DNA from: Eudorina sp. 2006-703-Eu-15 | Taxonomy: Eukaryota > Chlorophyta > Chlorophyceae > Chlamydomonadales > Volvocaceae | Length of the DNA stretch: 64,000 bases | Assembly: GCA_003117195.1 (NCBI GenBank) | Contig: BDSI01000173.1 | Span: forward strand, 145,501-209,500 | Direction: 5' to 3' | The notes under the pieces: generated by a model | What the model saw: only the letters and a program-made list of their open reading frames with translations | Told to the model about the DNA's origin: nothing | Databases searched by the model: none | Position numbers and translations under genes: made by a program | Part shown: piece by piece, positions 1 to 13,200 of the stretch | Layout: the number at the start of each line of letters is the position of its first letter | Numbering within the stretch: position 1 is the first letter of the stretch

Positions 1-486
1 GCATGTACAGAAATGTACGGGCATGCACAGCAGATCCGTGCGCAAATGCAATTGAGTGCCGTACCGTAGATTCATAGGCGGGGACGGGCACGAGTTCGGG
101 CAAGCGGAGGTGCGGAGAGAGGGAGACCGGGGTGACGCGGGTCAGAGAGTGTCGTACCCACCCTGTACGATTTGGACTCCGTACTTTGGGGTTCCCAGGA
201 TTGCGTGCGCTCGCTGTGTGCCAACTGCCGAGCACGTCACGCGCGCAAGTCGGGCCTCCAGGTTCCAACGTCTTGCCGCGTCATCAGCGGATCGTTGCAT
301 CTCTTGATGATTGCGGTACTGCACTCCGACGGCTGCCTGTGGTTGCAAAGCGTCACTGGGGGGTGGTGATTGCCGCTCTTGGACGGCGACCTGTGGTTGT
401 GCAGTTTCACCAGAAGGGGGGGGGTCAATGGTGAATCCCGACGTCTCGCGTGAAACCAAACCCGTGACAACTGTGATGGGCCGCAG

Positions 487-1055
487 TGTGTCCCGCGGGT
501 ACGAGCACGCCGTCGCCGCTCTGCGCCACCGCGTCGCCGCCGCCGGCGACGCCACCCGGCGGCGGCGGCGTCCCCACCGCGCCGCCCGCCAAGGAAAAGG
601 CGGGGCTGCCGATGGGCGCAATCATCGGCATCGCCGTCGCCGGCGGCGCGACGCTGGCGGTGGTGGTGGCATCCGCCGCCCTCACCGCCGCGCGACGGCG
701 GCGGCTGCCGCCGGCAACGGTGGTGCCGAGGGCCACGACGGTGGCGGGGCGTGTCGGACGGCCGTACAACCAAGTACTCCCTGGCGTGATGAAGGAGGAG
801 CTGGTTTCGGTGCGGCGAGCGCCGATTCTGAAATCGACGCCGTCGCCGCGGCCCGTCCGGTACCGGGACGGCAGCGTCTCCGACCTGCCCGCAGGGCAGT
901 TCCGTCCGTCCGACGTCGGCGGAGGCGGCGCGACGGCGTACGGCGGACGCTCGGACGCCGCGTCGGGGCAGGGCCAACCGGCACAGCAGGACGACCAGCA
1001 GCCGCGGTACCAGTACCAGACGCGCCGACGATCCGAGGATGCGAATCCGTACTGA
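487..1055 (+). CDS. Last exon of a type I membrane protein (partial gene, 5' part outside window)
   Basis: The reading frame enters through a CAG acceptor at 485-486 in phase 1 and runs to a stop at 1053-1055, about 188 residues. It starts with a cysteine, then has a Pro/Ser/Thr/Gly-rich stretch and one hydrophobic segment (begins MGAIIGIAVAGGATL) followed by four arginines. After that comes a basic, Gln/Arg/Pro-rich tail of about 110 residues ending in ANPY. This is the stop-transfer layout of a type I surface protein with a cytoplasmic tail. The last exon of the metalloprotease gene downstream has the same entry phase, a leading cysteine, a Pro-rich stretch, a membrane segment and a Gln/Pro tail, so the two genes are probably related. 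The extracellular part lies to the left, and no earlier exon was recognised in 1-486. Function unknown. Confidence 0.6.
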
Positions 1056-4000
1056 CGACGGCGCGAGTGTGCGGAAGTACGGCACCGTGAGCTGGCTGCG
1101 GAAGGCCAGGTGCTGCCGCTGCTGTCCGCCGTCGGGGGAGGTACAGGGAGGGGAGAGGGGCGGTGTCTCAGGATCGACCGATGGATGCAACCTGTGGCAG
1201 GGCGTTGGGGTGGCGGGTGGCAGCAGGGCGTTGGGGTGGCAGTTGGTGTACGGCGGTGTATGTACGGCGTGCGGGTCATCAGGCAGGGAAGCACCCTTAA
1301 GCTGAAGTGCGGACAGATTTCTTTCTGAGGGCTGCGGAGGGGGTTCTGTGGTGAAGACGGGCTCGTTGTGGCGTGTCATTGCTCAATAAGGCCCTCGAAA
1401 GGCCGGCGCTCGTTTTGGATAAGGCCCTCGCGGTTGGCTCCAGGGAAGATGTAACGTTGCAGCGAGGTATGGTTGCACCAGCAGCTAGGCATGGACGCAG
1501 GTGATGTGCCTGCCGGGTCGTGATGCCGCATCCTCTTGAGGGTATGTCGTAGAGATGGAGGGGCGCGCGTAACGAGCCGCGCGTGTACTGGTACATGTGG
1601 CGCATACAGCCGGGGTGTGGGTGTGAATGTTCCTTTGTACGCATGGAGAGTGTTCGCCGGCCTGCGTGGCCTGTGTGGCCTGCCCTGCGGCTTATCTTTT
1701 GGCAGCTACGGTACCTGCCTGTACATGCCGGCATGATGGCCCGCAGCCGTCGCAGCCACAGGCCATAGCAGCCATTCTTTTCTAGCCCTGGATCGGCAGG
1801 TTGGCTGCGTGGGAAAGGAAGGGCGGGGCCGAGTCGGGCGGCCGCCAGGCCGCTTGGCTTGTGCGTGGGCGTGTGCCGCTGCGGGACCTGAGCGACCACC
1901 GGCGCAACACCGCCGACCTGAAGTTCGCCGGGGCTCGGGTTTAAGGGGGTCAGCTTGCGGCGCCAGGCCAGCCAACTCCCACGTCAAACATTGGCGGACT
2001 GCGTGGGTGGACGTCACTGCGGGCCTGGAGGTACGGTACCGCCGCGCCTCGTGACCCCTCAGCCGCGCAGGAGAGGCACAGCTGCTCTCCCAGGAAGGTG
2101 CTGTAGCAGTCTTGACCGCTCGCGTCCAACCTTTGACCGTCGCACACCGCACATTGATTTTAACTGAAAGTGGATGGGGGCCGCCGGCGCCAGGTCCCTG
2201 CGTCTCCTGTTTTAGTCGCCTGGGTTTGTCGTGATCGGGGTTAACCAAGGGAGGGTCCCGGGCGGGCGGTCCGGCCAGGTCTAGGTTTGAACAGATGTGC
2301 GCGTGGGTATAGGATGTGGACTTGGCCGTTTCTGACATGCACGGCGGCAAAGACGTGGCGTCGGATGTGACGACAAAGCAGCATCATGGTTGGCTGTACG
2401 AGGAGTTTATTCAAAATCCGCGAATTTCGCCCGCAGGAAAGCATTCTGTGGACCCTGCATTGTTGTCTACAAACGTATATCACCAGAATGGACTGCGGGC
2501 TTGCGAAGGACACGTGTACCACATTCGCCATCGTCGACAAGAAGTGCGTGCAATGGCCCGCCTTGCGAAAGCGCGGTCTCCATATGAGCATCATGAAGCA
2601 CGGGTGGCTTGGGAAGCATCGCGCAGTGCCTCAAGTGTCGAAATGCGAACAGGCGGAAAGCCGCAAAGCGACGCTGCTATGAACCCAAGCTTTTTTGCGC
2701 AAACGAATTGCAAATACTTCTTTCATTCAAACGTAAATAACGGTAGCTTCATTCAACTCGTCATGAGTAGTGGTGATTCTTAGTTTGGGACATCCATGCG
2801 CATGTATGCGCGCGGATACTCAGTTTACGCGGCATATACGGTACGCCGAATGCGATGAATATCTGTTAATGCTCCTGTTTTATCACCCAAAATGGAGAGA
2901 ATACAGCGGGACTGCTGGGGACACCTACGCGCAATCAGAGCGCAGGTGGGCAGGTGGGCAGTCCATACGCGGGCGTTAGTGCCAGGCGCAAATGCACATG
3001 TCGCGTGGGTGACCGAGAAACTGGCCATGTGGAAACCATCGTCTCGATTGGAAGAGAGCGATCTTGCAGCGGCGTGCGACCCAGACACCACCATCCTGTG
3101 CGTGCACCGTGCGGATGGATGCGCTGCACCGGTGGGATAGCGGTGGGATAGTGTGTACGTTGGCAAGGTCCTGCCCTGACCTTGCTTTGCACCACAACGG
3201 CACCACCCCGGCCATCGTTTCCGCCCTCGCTCCTCTCCACGGTTATTGCGCGCGCCTCCTTTGTGCACGACAGCCGTGGCCTCTCTTCCTGCTGGTTCCC
3301 GTTAACTTCTTGCGGGACGCTCCCCTTTGCAGTTGTGAAATCTCCACAATCACCTCCGACATAACTTTCTTCAAATACACGTCCCGACATACCCCTTCTC
3401 TTTGCTGCTCTGTCTTTCCGCCGACTTCGGCATGCTCTTCTACTGTGTCGCTTTGTCCGAACAATCCAATCTGTTCACATGTGAGCAGCTTCACTTAAGA
3501 CGCACAATATTTGGGTACTCGGTAACGTGGTGCGCCATCCTGCGCCAACGCGAGGTGAGGCCCCTTTGGAGTATTGTCGTGTATCAGCACATTCATAGGA
3601 GTACGTAAAAAACATGTGATACCTCGGCAGCCTCCACTCATAGCACGTTTACACACAAAGAGGCACCCCTTGCCCGCCGTGCACCTTGCGTACTTCACTG
3701 CCGCTTTGATATCCTGCTTTGGTTCCAGATTTGGTCCATTCGGTTAAGCAGCATGTTTTACCCGAACAACTCTCCGAAAAACTTGGATAGGGTCGCGATG
3801 AAAGAGTCAAGCAACCTAGAGTCCTACCTCAGCCCTGTTCGTACACGCGTACGAAGACTAATGACCTTTGTTCAGGATTTGCAATTCACCTCCAAGACAA
3901 TTTTGTTTTGAGATCCAGGTTTCATTTCAGTGTACATCACAAGCTGGACTTGACAGTACTGCAGAGTCATCTCCTCATTTTTGATCCTGTCTGCATCGAG

Positions 4001-4245
4001 TCACTTTCTCATATGCATCGGTCTGAAAGTTTTTGTCTGTGTATATACGAGACAGGCTCCTATGAGAATAGCTATAATCAGAACTAACACGGTTGTTATG
4101 GCTTTCAGTTTCTCTTAAATATACATATCCGTTTCACATGTTGGAACGTCTATTAAGGTCTTTGCAAGGAGCTCGAAGCTAGGCCAGTTGAAGTTGGCTT
4201 CCAACCAGGCCAGCATTGCGCGTGACATTATCAAAGGAATCCTGC
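1056..4245. other. 3' UTR, intergenic DNA and promoter region; no gene recognised
   Basis: About 3.2 kb with only scattered short open frames that lack domain features or consistent splice sites. The last ~600 bases before the metalloprotease start are less GC-rich and contain a GTATATAC element near 4040, compatible with a promoter. Confidence 0.5.
1450..1454 (+). terminator. TGTAA poly(A) signal of the first gene
   Basis: TGTAA is the volvocine polyadenylation signal. This one lies about 395 bases past the stop at 1055. Placement is by motif only. Confidence 0.4.
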
Positions 4246-7200
4246 ATGTCGCAAACATGTGCAAGGGTTGCAGGAAAGGGAAGGTTGGTGCTTTGCCTTA
4301 CATGGCTTCTCCTGGCGACGGCAGCACAGACGCTTGAAGAGGACAGTCCACGACGATCAACACAGGAGGGTGATTCTAGCACCGCTGGTGCTGATGGTGA
4401 GCTGCCGGTAAAGCGGACATTGTGTCGACCGTATATTCCTACCTTCACGTACAACCTGCACCCGGGCCTACTCCATTCCGCACCCAAATTCACAGATTTC
4501 AGCAAGGTGGTTGACAACTCTGATTGGAAGCCGTTCCTGGCGCTGAAGGACCCAAGGACCGCAAAGAGCAAGGATGTGCAGCGTCTCTATGAGCAAAGCG
4601 GCTTGGCGTCCGCCATCGCGTACCTCCTTTTCGCAGCCGCGAAAGCACTGTCGGAGGCGGACGGTGCGTCGTAGGTTTTATGCTTCCCGCACAGCGATCA
4701 AGACGGGGCTGCTGTCATGAATGCGTTGGCCGATTGTACCTGTTGCCCCGGGACACAATTTCTCCATAGGACGGGACGTGCCAATGCCTGGATGCCCCTC
4801 CTGTCCCTGCAGGATCGTCCAATGCCGTACTGCCGTACCTGACTCCGACGGTCGTTCGTTTGTACACCTCCCAGCCCACACGGTGTAACTCCCAACTGGC
4901 CGAATTGCTTTACAACCTCGCTCAGGGTTTGTATGGAACAGACGACCTAAAGGTAAGGTGGTGTCGAGAGGTTTGGCTGCGACGGCGGCCGAACGATTGA
5001 GTGTTCATGGTTGTGGCGTTGACCTGTTGCCGAACGTTCTCCGGTGACCCTCTGCGATCACGCCCGGCACAGCACAGACATGCTCTGTGCCTGTGACGTG
5101 TCTCGTATAGTAAGCGGACGTGGTCAGGCCGCACTACCGTACGTGGTTGGACCTCACTGCCTGTCGTTGGTCTAGGGTCGGGCGGGCGATCATGCCCGAC
5201 CAACGCTACCCGCGCAGCCCCCCCTGGCCCGGCCCCTGTGTGTGATAGGGGACTTGGACTCGGTTTGCCGCCCCGCCCCGGCCCGTATTCCTAGCGGTGC
5301 CCAGCTGCCCAGCTGCCCAGCTGCCTCCACCTACCATGGGAATGTCGCCGCTCGCAAATCATTAATGGACCTCGCGCTCAGCACGACTGCCATCCATTGG
5401 TTTTGTGGCCTTTCTCCTCGCCGTCCTCCAGGCCTGCCACTACCCGCTGTACACGGCCCTGGGCGCCGTGTTCTCCTGGGTCCGTGACCACATCCCCTTG
5501 AGGGCCCAGGGGGTGGCCGACCAGCCCCTGGCCACCGCCCTGTGGCCCGACCTGGACCGGGTCCCCGCCCTGGAGCTCACCGCCGCAGTGGCGGCCGCAC
5601 TGGACGACCCGGACCAGCTGGGCGACACCGCGGCGGTGCTGGGGGCCAGCTGCGGGATGGCCCCCGGGGACCTGGCGGCCCTGGTGCCCGACATAGCCAC
5701 CGCCCTGACGCAGCTGCACGCGGACCTGCCCATGCTGCAGCGCCTCGGCGAGCAGCTCCACGCGGAGCGGTGGACGCCGGAGGATCCGGACCAGGGCATC
5801 CACCGGCGAGCTATCCTGGAGCAGTGGAGGGACCGTAGCAAAGTCATACAGCGTCTGGGTTCCGTTTCCGATGGCGGCGGTGGCGACGTCCCCAGCGGCG
5901 ATGTTGTGGCGGGCCGCGAGGAGGACGACCGCTTCACGCAGGGATGCGACGCGACGGCACTGGGTGCGGGTGCGGACGCGGACGGGCCCGCACACCGCCG
6001 CAGCACCCTAGCGCTCCCGTCCAATTTCAACTACTCCTTTCCGCCGTCCAACTTTGTCGTCGCGACGCCGGCGACCATGCCGCAGCTGCTGATCCCCATG
6101 GTCTTCCACATCATGCTGTACAACGACAGCACCGGTGTGGGACCCGCGAAGTACGACCAGGCGCCGGTGTTCGTGCAGCGGCTGGTGGATGCGGCGAACA
6201 TCATGGCGAAGCCCGCGCGCGTCCAATTCTTCATAAGGGTACGGCAGTGTACGGCATGCGGGCGCCAGAGCGCGCGACTGGCCTGGCAGTTGCACGAGGG
6301 CGCTCATGTACATGGTCGCAACCTAGGGATGTGCGGATCCTGGGGTATTGAGACTGTTTGGGTTTGGGGACCTCGAAATTTCAAACCCAGAGTGATGCAT
6401 GAATGTCATGCTTTTGATGGACCTCGCAAGAGGATGCGGGTTCGGTGGGGAGCCTGCCAGCCTGTCCGGTCGCCTGTCCGGTGGCGTCGGTCGGTTGCAT
6501 CTGGAGCTGTGCTGGTGACGGGATGTGCGACCATCCCCGGTCGTGATGGGGTCGCACCCGGGGCCCCCGCGCGGCGGCGGCCGGCCCCAACCCGGACCGG
6601 ACTGCGGCCCTGCTGGTGGGGTTTGAGGCCCGCCGGGCCCCCCCCTGCGCACCGCGGCGGCGGTGCGCAGGCTCACCTGGAGGGACTCGATGGCCGTCTT
6701 TGGTCGTCAAGGAGAGCCCGCAGGGTGTTGCAGACCAACGGAAGCGGCAGGGAGGGAGCACCACTCGATCGAACGCAGCAGCCGGCGTCTCCAGGCCCGC
6801 CTTCCTTTACCTGGGTTGTTCAACAGGGGACGTGAAAACGAGCCTACCCGTATATCTACCCAATTCTGAAGCTGCGAATGGCTGCCCGCAATGCCCCCCA
6901 AAGCTAGCCGATCCGGCTGGCTGGGCCTGATTCTTGTTACCGAATTAAGTGTTGTTTCAGAGACGACCACATCGCGAGGACGAGATGGGCGCTGCGTGCG
7001 TGTGCGTGTGTGATCAAGGCGAGTGATGGCACCCGTGCCGTCGTACTGTTCCGTACTGTCTGCACCGCAGGAGGTGCGCAACGACCCGACCACCTACCCC
7101 TACCTGCTGCTCAGCGACCGGAGCACCTGGCTCAAGATCCCGATGACCAACTGCACGGGCACCTACTGCTTCAGCAGCGCCAAGTGGATGTACAAGTGGG

Positions 7201-10200
7201 TGTCGCCGCGGGGACGGGCGCTGGGACGGGCGCAACGGGGCCGCATGGAGTCTGTCTATCATGGATGTTGCGCCGGTGTCCCTTGGTTTCGGTGCGGACC
7301 TGCGTCGCATTGCGGGCAGGGCGGAGCGACTTGTGCGAGCCGCGCTGGCACCGCGCAACCTGGGGGCGGGGGCGGGTTTTGACATGGGATAGGAGGGCAG
7401 GCCATGTCTGGCATGTCGCCGCGATAGCGGCATCGGCGCGTTGATAGCTTGATACATGGGAGGGGAGCGAAGGCCAGGCGGTAGCGGCATCGGCGCGTTG
7501 ATACACTCGTCCTCCTGGGTCCGCTGCTGGTCGCCGTTCCTGCCGCCTGCCGTACTGGCCCGCCTTCCCGCTATCAAGTACAAACAGGATCCCCCTTTTG
7601 TGACGCGCCATCCACTCGACAAACACCGGAATGTCGAGACTGAGTCTGTCAGGTCATATGCATGCGGACGACAATCGAGCGAGAGCGTGGGGTTTGGCTG
7701 CTGTGGCCGCTGCTGTTGGTGATAGCGGCTGCGACTGCTACTGACGTCTGTCTGGCGCCGGCGCCGCTGCGCGGCGCCCCTTTGCCGCGGCGCCGCAGGA
7801 ACGTGTGGGACTTCCCCCGGAGCATGAACGTCTTCATTGCGAGCGACTCCACGGCGGGTGTGCCACTGGGCTACGCCTACGTGCCCGGGTGGGAGACGAC
7901 ATCGATTCCCGGCGGCGTCGCAAATGATTGCTCGGCTGCTTTACCATCGAGCAGGGAGCACCGACGCCCTTGGTCTCAATTGCACTTGCTTGCGCGCTGG
8001 TTCGGTTGCCTCTCTTGTCATCCCTTCGCGATCCACTCATAGGGTTAATATCTTAGTTGGCTAGTTACACGGTGGCAGCTTTCTTCTCTGTGGGCCTCGA
8101 ACCAGACGACCACGCATCCACCTCCCCCCCCCACCCCACACACACACACACACGCAGATCGGACCTGTACCCGGACAGCGGCCACGTCTTCGTGTCGTGG
8201 GACAGTGTGCTCACCGAGGGCGCGAACTCGCTGGCCTCCTACGATGACGGCCCCAACACGCTCCTCCACGAGGCCTTCCACCACCTGGGTCTCGAGCACC
8301 CCTTCGACAACAGCAAGGACAAGAACGGCGCCTGCGTGGACGGCGACTACGTCATCGACACGCCAGCCTCCCTCAGTGGGTGACGATTGGGGAATGAATG
8401 CCTTGTGCGCGCTGGTGTCAGTGGGTTAAAAAGAAACAGCCCAGACATACCCAGCCCGGCGACGAATACTGACCAACGATGTCAGCGGGTGCCTGTGGGT
8501 GACAGCGCTCGGCGACTGGGGGGGTATCGCCTTGGAGGTTCCGTCTTGTGTGCAGCAGCTCCTTTGGGACGCACGGAGTGCGTCCTTTGGCGGGCGGTCG
8601 TCGGAACGAAAGTGGGACGGGAAGAGATTTCGCGAGTGTGGACTTGCCGAGGTTTGGTTCTTGCCGTCGGGCTTCCGTGTTGTGTTCTGTTGTAATGCGT
8701 TGCGTTCTGTCGTGATGTGACGTGATGCAATGTGATGTGGACGCGGCTTGCGCGCAGGCCCCATCAGCAGCAGCAGCTTCTTTGCCACCTCCCAGGCGTA
8801 TTGTATGGAGCTGTTCTGGGGGCAGTACGGCGGTGACTGGCAGGCGGCGTACGACAGATGGAGCTCCAGACTCGGCATCCCCGACACCGACATGAACGCC
8901 TGGGCGGACTCTTGCCCCGGGCTGCCTGGGTACGACGAGCTGGGCAACTACATGACGTACAACACGCCCGTGTGTTTCGCGGCGCTGGGGCACTTCACCC
9001 CCGCGCAGGCGCAGCGCGCCATGTTTGTCACGTCGGAGCTGAACCCCGTGTTGTACGCCTGGGGGCAGTACTACGCTCAGACCGCGGCGCCGCCGCCGGC
9101 GACTGCGCCGCCGCCGCCCGAGTTCGTGAACAACACATGCCGGGTGTGTATGTGTGATAGCGGAGGACTGTGTGTGTGTGGGATAACTGAGCCGCGAGAA
9201 GTCCAGCGTAACAGGCGATGTATGCGATGTGTGTAGTGTGCGTGTGCGTGTGTGCGTGCTTAACAAAAAGAACCCGCCCGACCCAAACCAGTTACAAAAC
9301 ACTGTGTATGTGTGATCAAAGAAGAGACCCGCCCGACCCAAGCCAAGGACCAAAATACTTACCATAATAACCTGCAAATGAACAAACAACGCAGCCACTG
9401 CCCTGCCATGCGTCGAGGTAGCCTATGTTCATCGCCGCATAGCGTCGCTGTTGCAAGTTTCCCTACGGGTACTCCCCTCCCTGGAGTGACTGTGTCCGAA
9501 GAGTGTGACCCGCCCTGGCTGCCCCTTGCTTTCCTCTGTGTCTGACCTGCCCCTTCCGCTCCTTTTACACTTTCCCCCATGCCGCTCGCCCCACAGTCCA
9601 CGGCTCGCAGCGCCTGCCCCTGCAAGAGCTCCTGGACTCTGAACGGCGTCTCCTACACGTACTGCGACCGTACGGGCACCAACAGCAGCCTCTCGTGAGT
9701 GCGGCCCCGCGTGTGATGTGTGCCCCGTCGCATGCGTGTTTGTGTCTGGCGACACCAGCACCGCACAGCCGCGGAGTCATCGGCATCAGCACCCGCGCGG
9801 TCCGCGGTCCGCACCGCCGGACTGGCCGGCACATCGGCGAGGGTTGGGCGTGGCGGGGCGGAGCGGAGCTGGGCTCGGTCCGTGTGCTGGTGAACTGCGT
9901 CTTGCTGACAAGCTGCTGCTCCGTGGGCGCCCCAGAGCCCTCTAGCCTTAGGGCGGACGCATGCGGGGGAGGCACACCCCTGCCAGGCAGGCCGCAACTA
10001 CAATACTTCGAAACGGGATGAAGAGAACAGGGATTACACAAGACAAGGTAGCATGATGCCTCACTGCGGGTTGGGGCCCTCCGTTGCTTGTCACCGCATC
10101 AAATGGAGGTCCCCCCGCGACGTTCTGGGTCCTCGCTTTCTCGCGGTCGCGTTGTCCACCCACTCACGGCTGCCCACGCACGCACGCCGTGCCCTGACGA

Positions 10201-13200
10201 TACGTAAACCCGCCCAAACCCACCCAAACTCAGCCCAGCCCCTGACACAGCAGGCGCACTAACTGCCCCCCTCACCTCCAGGTGCGAGGTTGAGAACCCC
10301 AGCACGTGCGCCGATTGCTCCGGGTCGGGGCAATGCGTCCTGGCATGTGCAGGTGGGTTGCGGCGCCCGGGAGCGGGAGCGGCAGCGGGGTGTGTGAAAG
10401 AAAACCGAGCAGCGGGGTGAGGTGGGTGCGCGGCCGAGGCGGCTGGGCCCACCGGCAGTGCGGAGCGAGCTTCTCACCTCTACTGGGGCACATCTCATAT
10501 ACGTATATATACATATATATACATATATATTGTGGGGCACATCTCATATATATAATAAATATAGCAGCTCGTCCAGCAGCGAATCATCCCGGTAATGCTG
10601 GTCCTCCTGGGTGGACCGGAGTAGAGCGGGTGTGCCGTGGGTAACGGCTGCACCGACGGACTCTGCGAGCCCGTTGCCATTGGGAAAGACTGCGCCATGG
10701 GGATTGCGGTGACAGGGCGAGGGGCGAGAGCGCGACTGCGCCGCCAGCAGCTGACGTCCGCGCGCGTGACCCGCGCAGGCTCCCCCCGGATATGCAAGCA
10801 GCCGCCAGTGCCGGGGTCGCGGATGCCGCCGCCGCCCCCGCCCCGGCCGCCGTCGCCGCCTCCGATGCCGCCGCCGCCGCCACCGCGTTCCGTGCCCGCG
10901 GACTGCAAGGTACTTGCCGCACGAGCCGTGTGGCTCCGTTTCGAGCGCGGCCCAGGCAGCTGCCGCGTTTTGCTGGCGTGACCCAAAGACCACACACTTG
11001 CCTGTGCCTTGATGCGGCGAATGCAAATGAGTGCACATCAGCGCACATGGGACCCCGACGGGGATCGCACAGGGGATCTCGAGGGGGAGTAAGTGCATGG
11101 TTCCCTTGGGGAGAGAATGGGCGGCGGGTGCTGCGGTAGTTGCGTTCGCGTCGTGAGCAGACGACGGCGTTCTGCACCGCCACTTGAGGCGCTTTCCTCC
11201 CATTCATTCATTCATTCATTCATTTATTCATGGCATCATTGGCTGCCCCCATTCAGAAATCTCGGGGCGGGTGTGAGTGTCGGAGCACTTGGCACTACCA
11301 GGGCGGCTTCAACAGCTACTGCGCCTCGCCGGACGGAGATCCCGTGCTGTGGTGAGCCGGGGGGGTTTCGTGGGTTTCGGAGCCTCACCTGGGGGAAGGG
11401 GCGGAGCCGGAGCGGAGCGGAGCGCCGTCGGAGCGGGTTCAGTGGTGGTTTGGGAGCTGCGTGCTGTGGGCGGCATGGTGGCTGGTGGGCGGCCTGGTGG
11501 GCGGCCTGGTGGGCACCCGGAACCCGGTCTTCCGGGGGGAATTCCGAACCTGGGGTGGGACCGTTCCGGGAGATCCCGAACCTGGCGATGGACCGTTCCG
11601 AGAGATTTATGGGGTGCACGCGTTGGTTCATGGATTTGTGATCAGGCCAACACGACGGGCAACGTGCGGGCCTCAGCCTTGGTGACGAGAACGGTATGGA
11701 TTGCACCTCTTTAGCGCGCAGTTCTTGCCTGAGTGTGTGAGCATGGTGTGTGGTGTGTGAATGATAAATTACCTGGCACAGGGGCGGCCACTGCACTCGT
11801 TTCGGGGTGGTGAGGAGTTGATGGGTTGGTGGTCTCGCATTCCGCTCTCTGCGGCGCAGGTGCCAAGTGAGCTCCACATGCGCCTTCTTCAACAACTCCA
11901 ACCCCTACCAGTACTGCTACACAAACCTGACCAAGTCTTACTGCGGTGGAGGTACGGCGCCGAACCAGCGGGGCAGGAACCTCCCCGCCCGGGAGAGTGT
12001 AGCAGGAGGCGCCACGTGCGCATGCGGGGCCCCTTGCGCCCCAGCCCGCTGCGGCACCTCGACCTCCGCAGCGACGCACAGGATGGGGGAACGAGCCATG
12101 GTTACGAGCCCCGACCTGGCTTACCCGCCCCGACCTGGCTTACCCGCCCCGACCTGGCTTACCCGCGCCTTACCCGGCTGCCCCGCCGCCTCTTCCGGGT
12201 GTTCGCAGGCCAGGTGTTCTTCACCACCACCCGCGTCCCGCCGCGGCCGCCCGCGCCGCCGCCGAACCTCAACCCGTCGCCGCCGCCGAGCCCGCCCTCG
12301 CCGCCAGTCGGTACGTGGCAGCCCCGCCGCTCCGGAGCACCGGAGCAGCGCGACTTTGTGCTAGCCCCACACAATCCTAGCTGCGGCTCCTCATGTGTCA
12401 AGTAGGAAACCGCGGAAGAGCACCCGACCGAAACCGAAACCGCCTCCGTCGCAGCTACCGTATGCAGGACCCTACCGGTCGAAACAACGTGGATTGCATA
12501 AAGCGCGGCGCCGAATATGCTGTGATGGTATTGGGGTGGCCGGGGTTTCACTGCCTCGGTGGTCCCTCGCTCTCATCAGCACTGCCGCGGTGGCCGCGGG
12601 TGCGGGTGCGGACAGCACTGGCGTTGATCTGCGCGCTGCCAACACACTTACCTTGCCGCCTGATGTGTTTGCGCCAGACGGGCATTGCCGGAGACGAGTT
12701 TCTCTTGGTCGTTCTCTTGGCCAACCGGGGTGATGGATGTGTCCGTTTGGCCAACCGGGGAGTGACGGGTGTCTGTTTCGACCGCAGGGCCGGTGGCCAC
12801 CATCACCGGCAGGTTCGTGATCAACGCGAGCTGCTCGCTGCTGTCAGCCAACAAGTCTGACCTCACCATCAGTGTGGTGCAGGAGCTCGCCACAGCGCTG
12901 CAGGCAAGAAGGGGATGTCGGCAGGGAAGGCAAAGGGGAGGATTGTTGTCACGGCAAGGAAGGGTTGTTGTCATGGCAGGGAAGGGTTCCTGGCAAGGTG
13001 GGCGATTATCGAAGGGCCAAGGGCCTTGTGGGTATCACAGTCCCTCGCCACCAGGCGGCGCGGGTTGTGGAGCAGTCGATGAAGTATCGCCGCCGTTGTA
13101 TCGCAGCCCCTACACGCCCCCCCGGGGAGACAGGACCGCCGGCGCGGGGCGTGGAGCAGAATCACTTTTAGTATCGAAACCACCGAAACCATAGCAACTT

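Noticed and set aside
237..1379. 380-residue minus-strand open frame opposite the first gene
   Set aside because: GC-rich shadow frame with Arg/Pro/His bias. The plus strand has the coherent membrane-protein exon and acceptor.
7662..7798. A second signal peptide (MRTTIERERGVWLLW...) as a separate gene start before the catalytic exons
   Set aside because: The exon at 7799 joins 7195 in phase and continues the M43 fold, so this is better read as intron.
10495..10547. Frame with repeated Tyr/Ile (YIYIYI)
   Set aside because: Simple AT-rich sequence in a protease intron, not coding.
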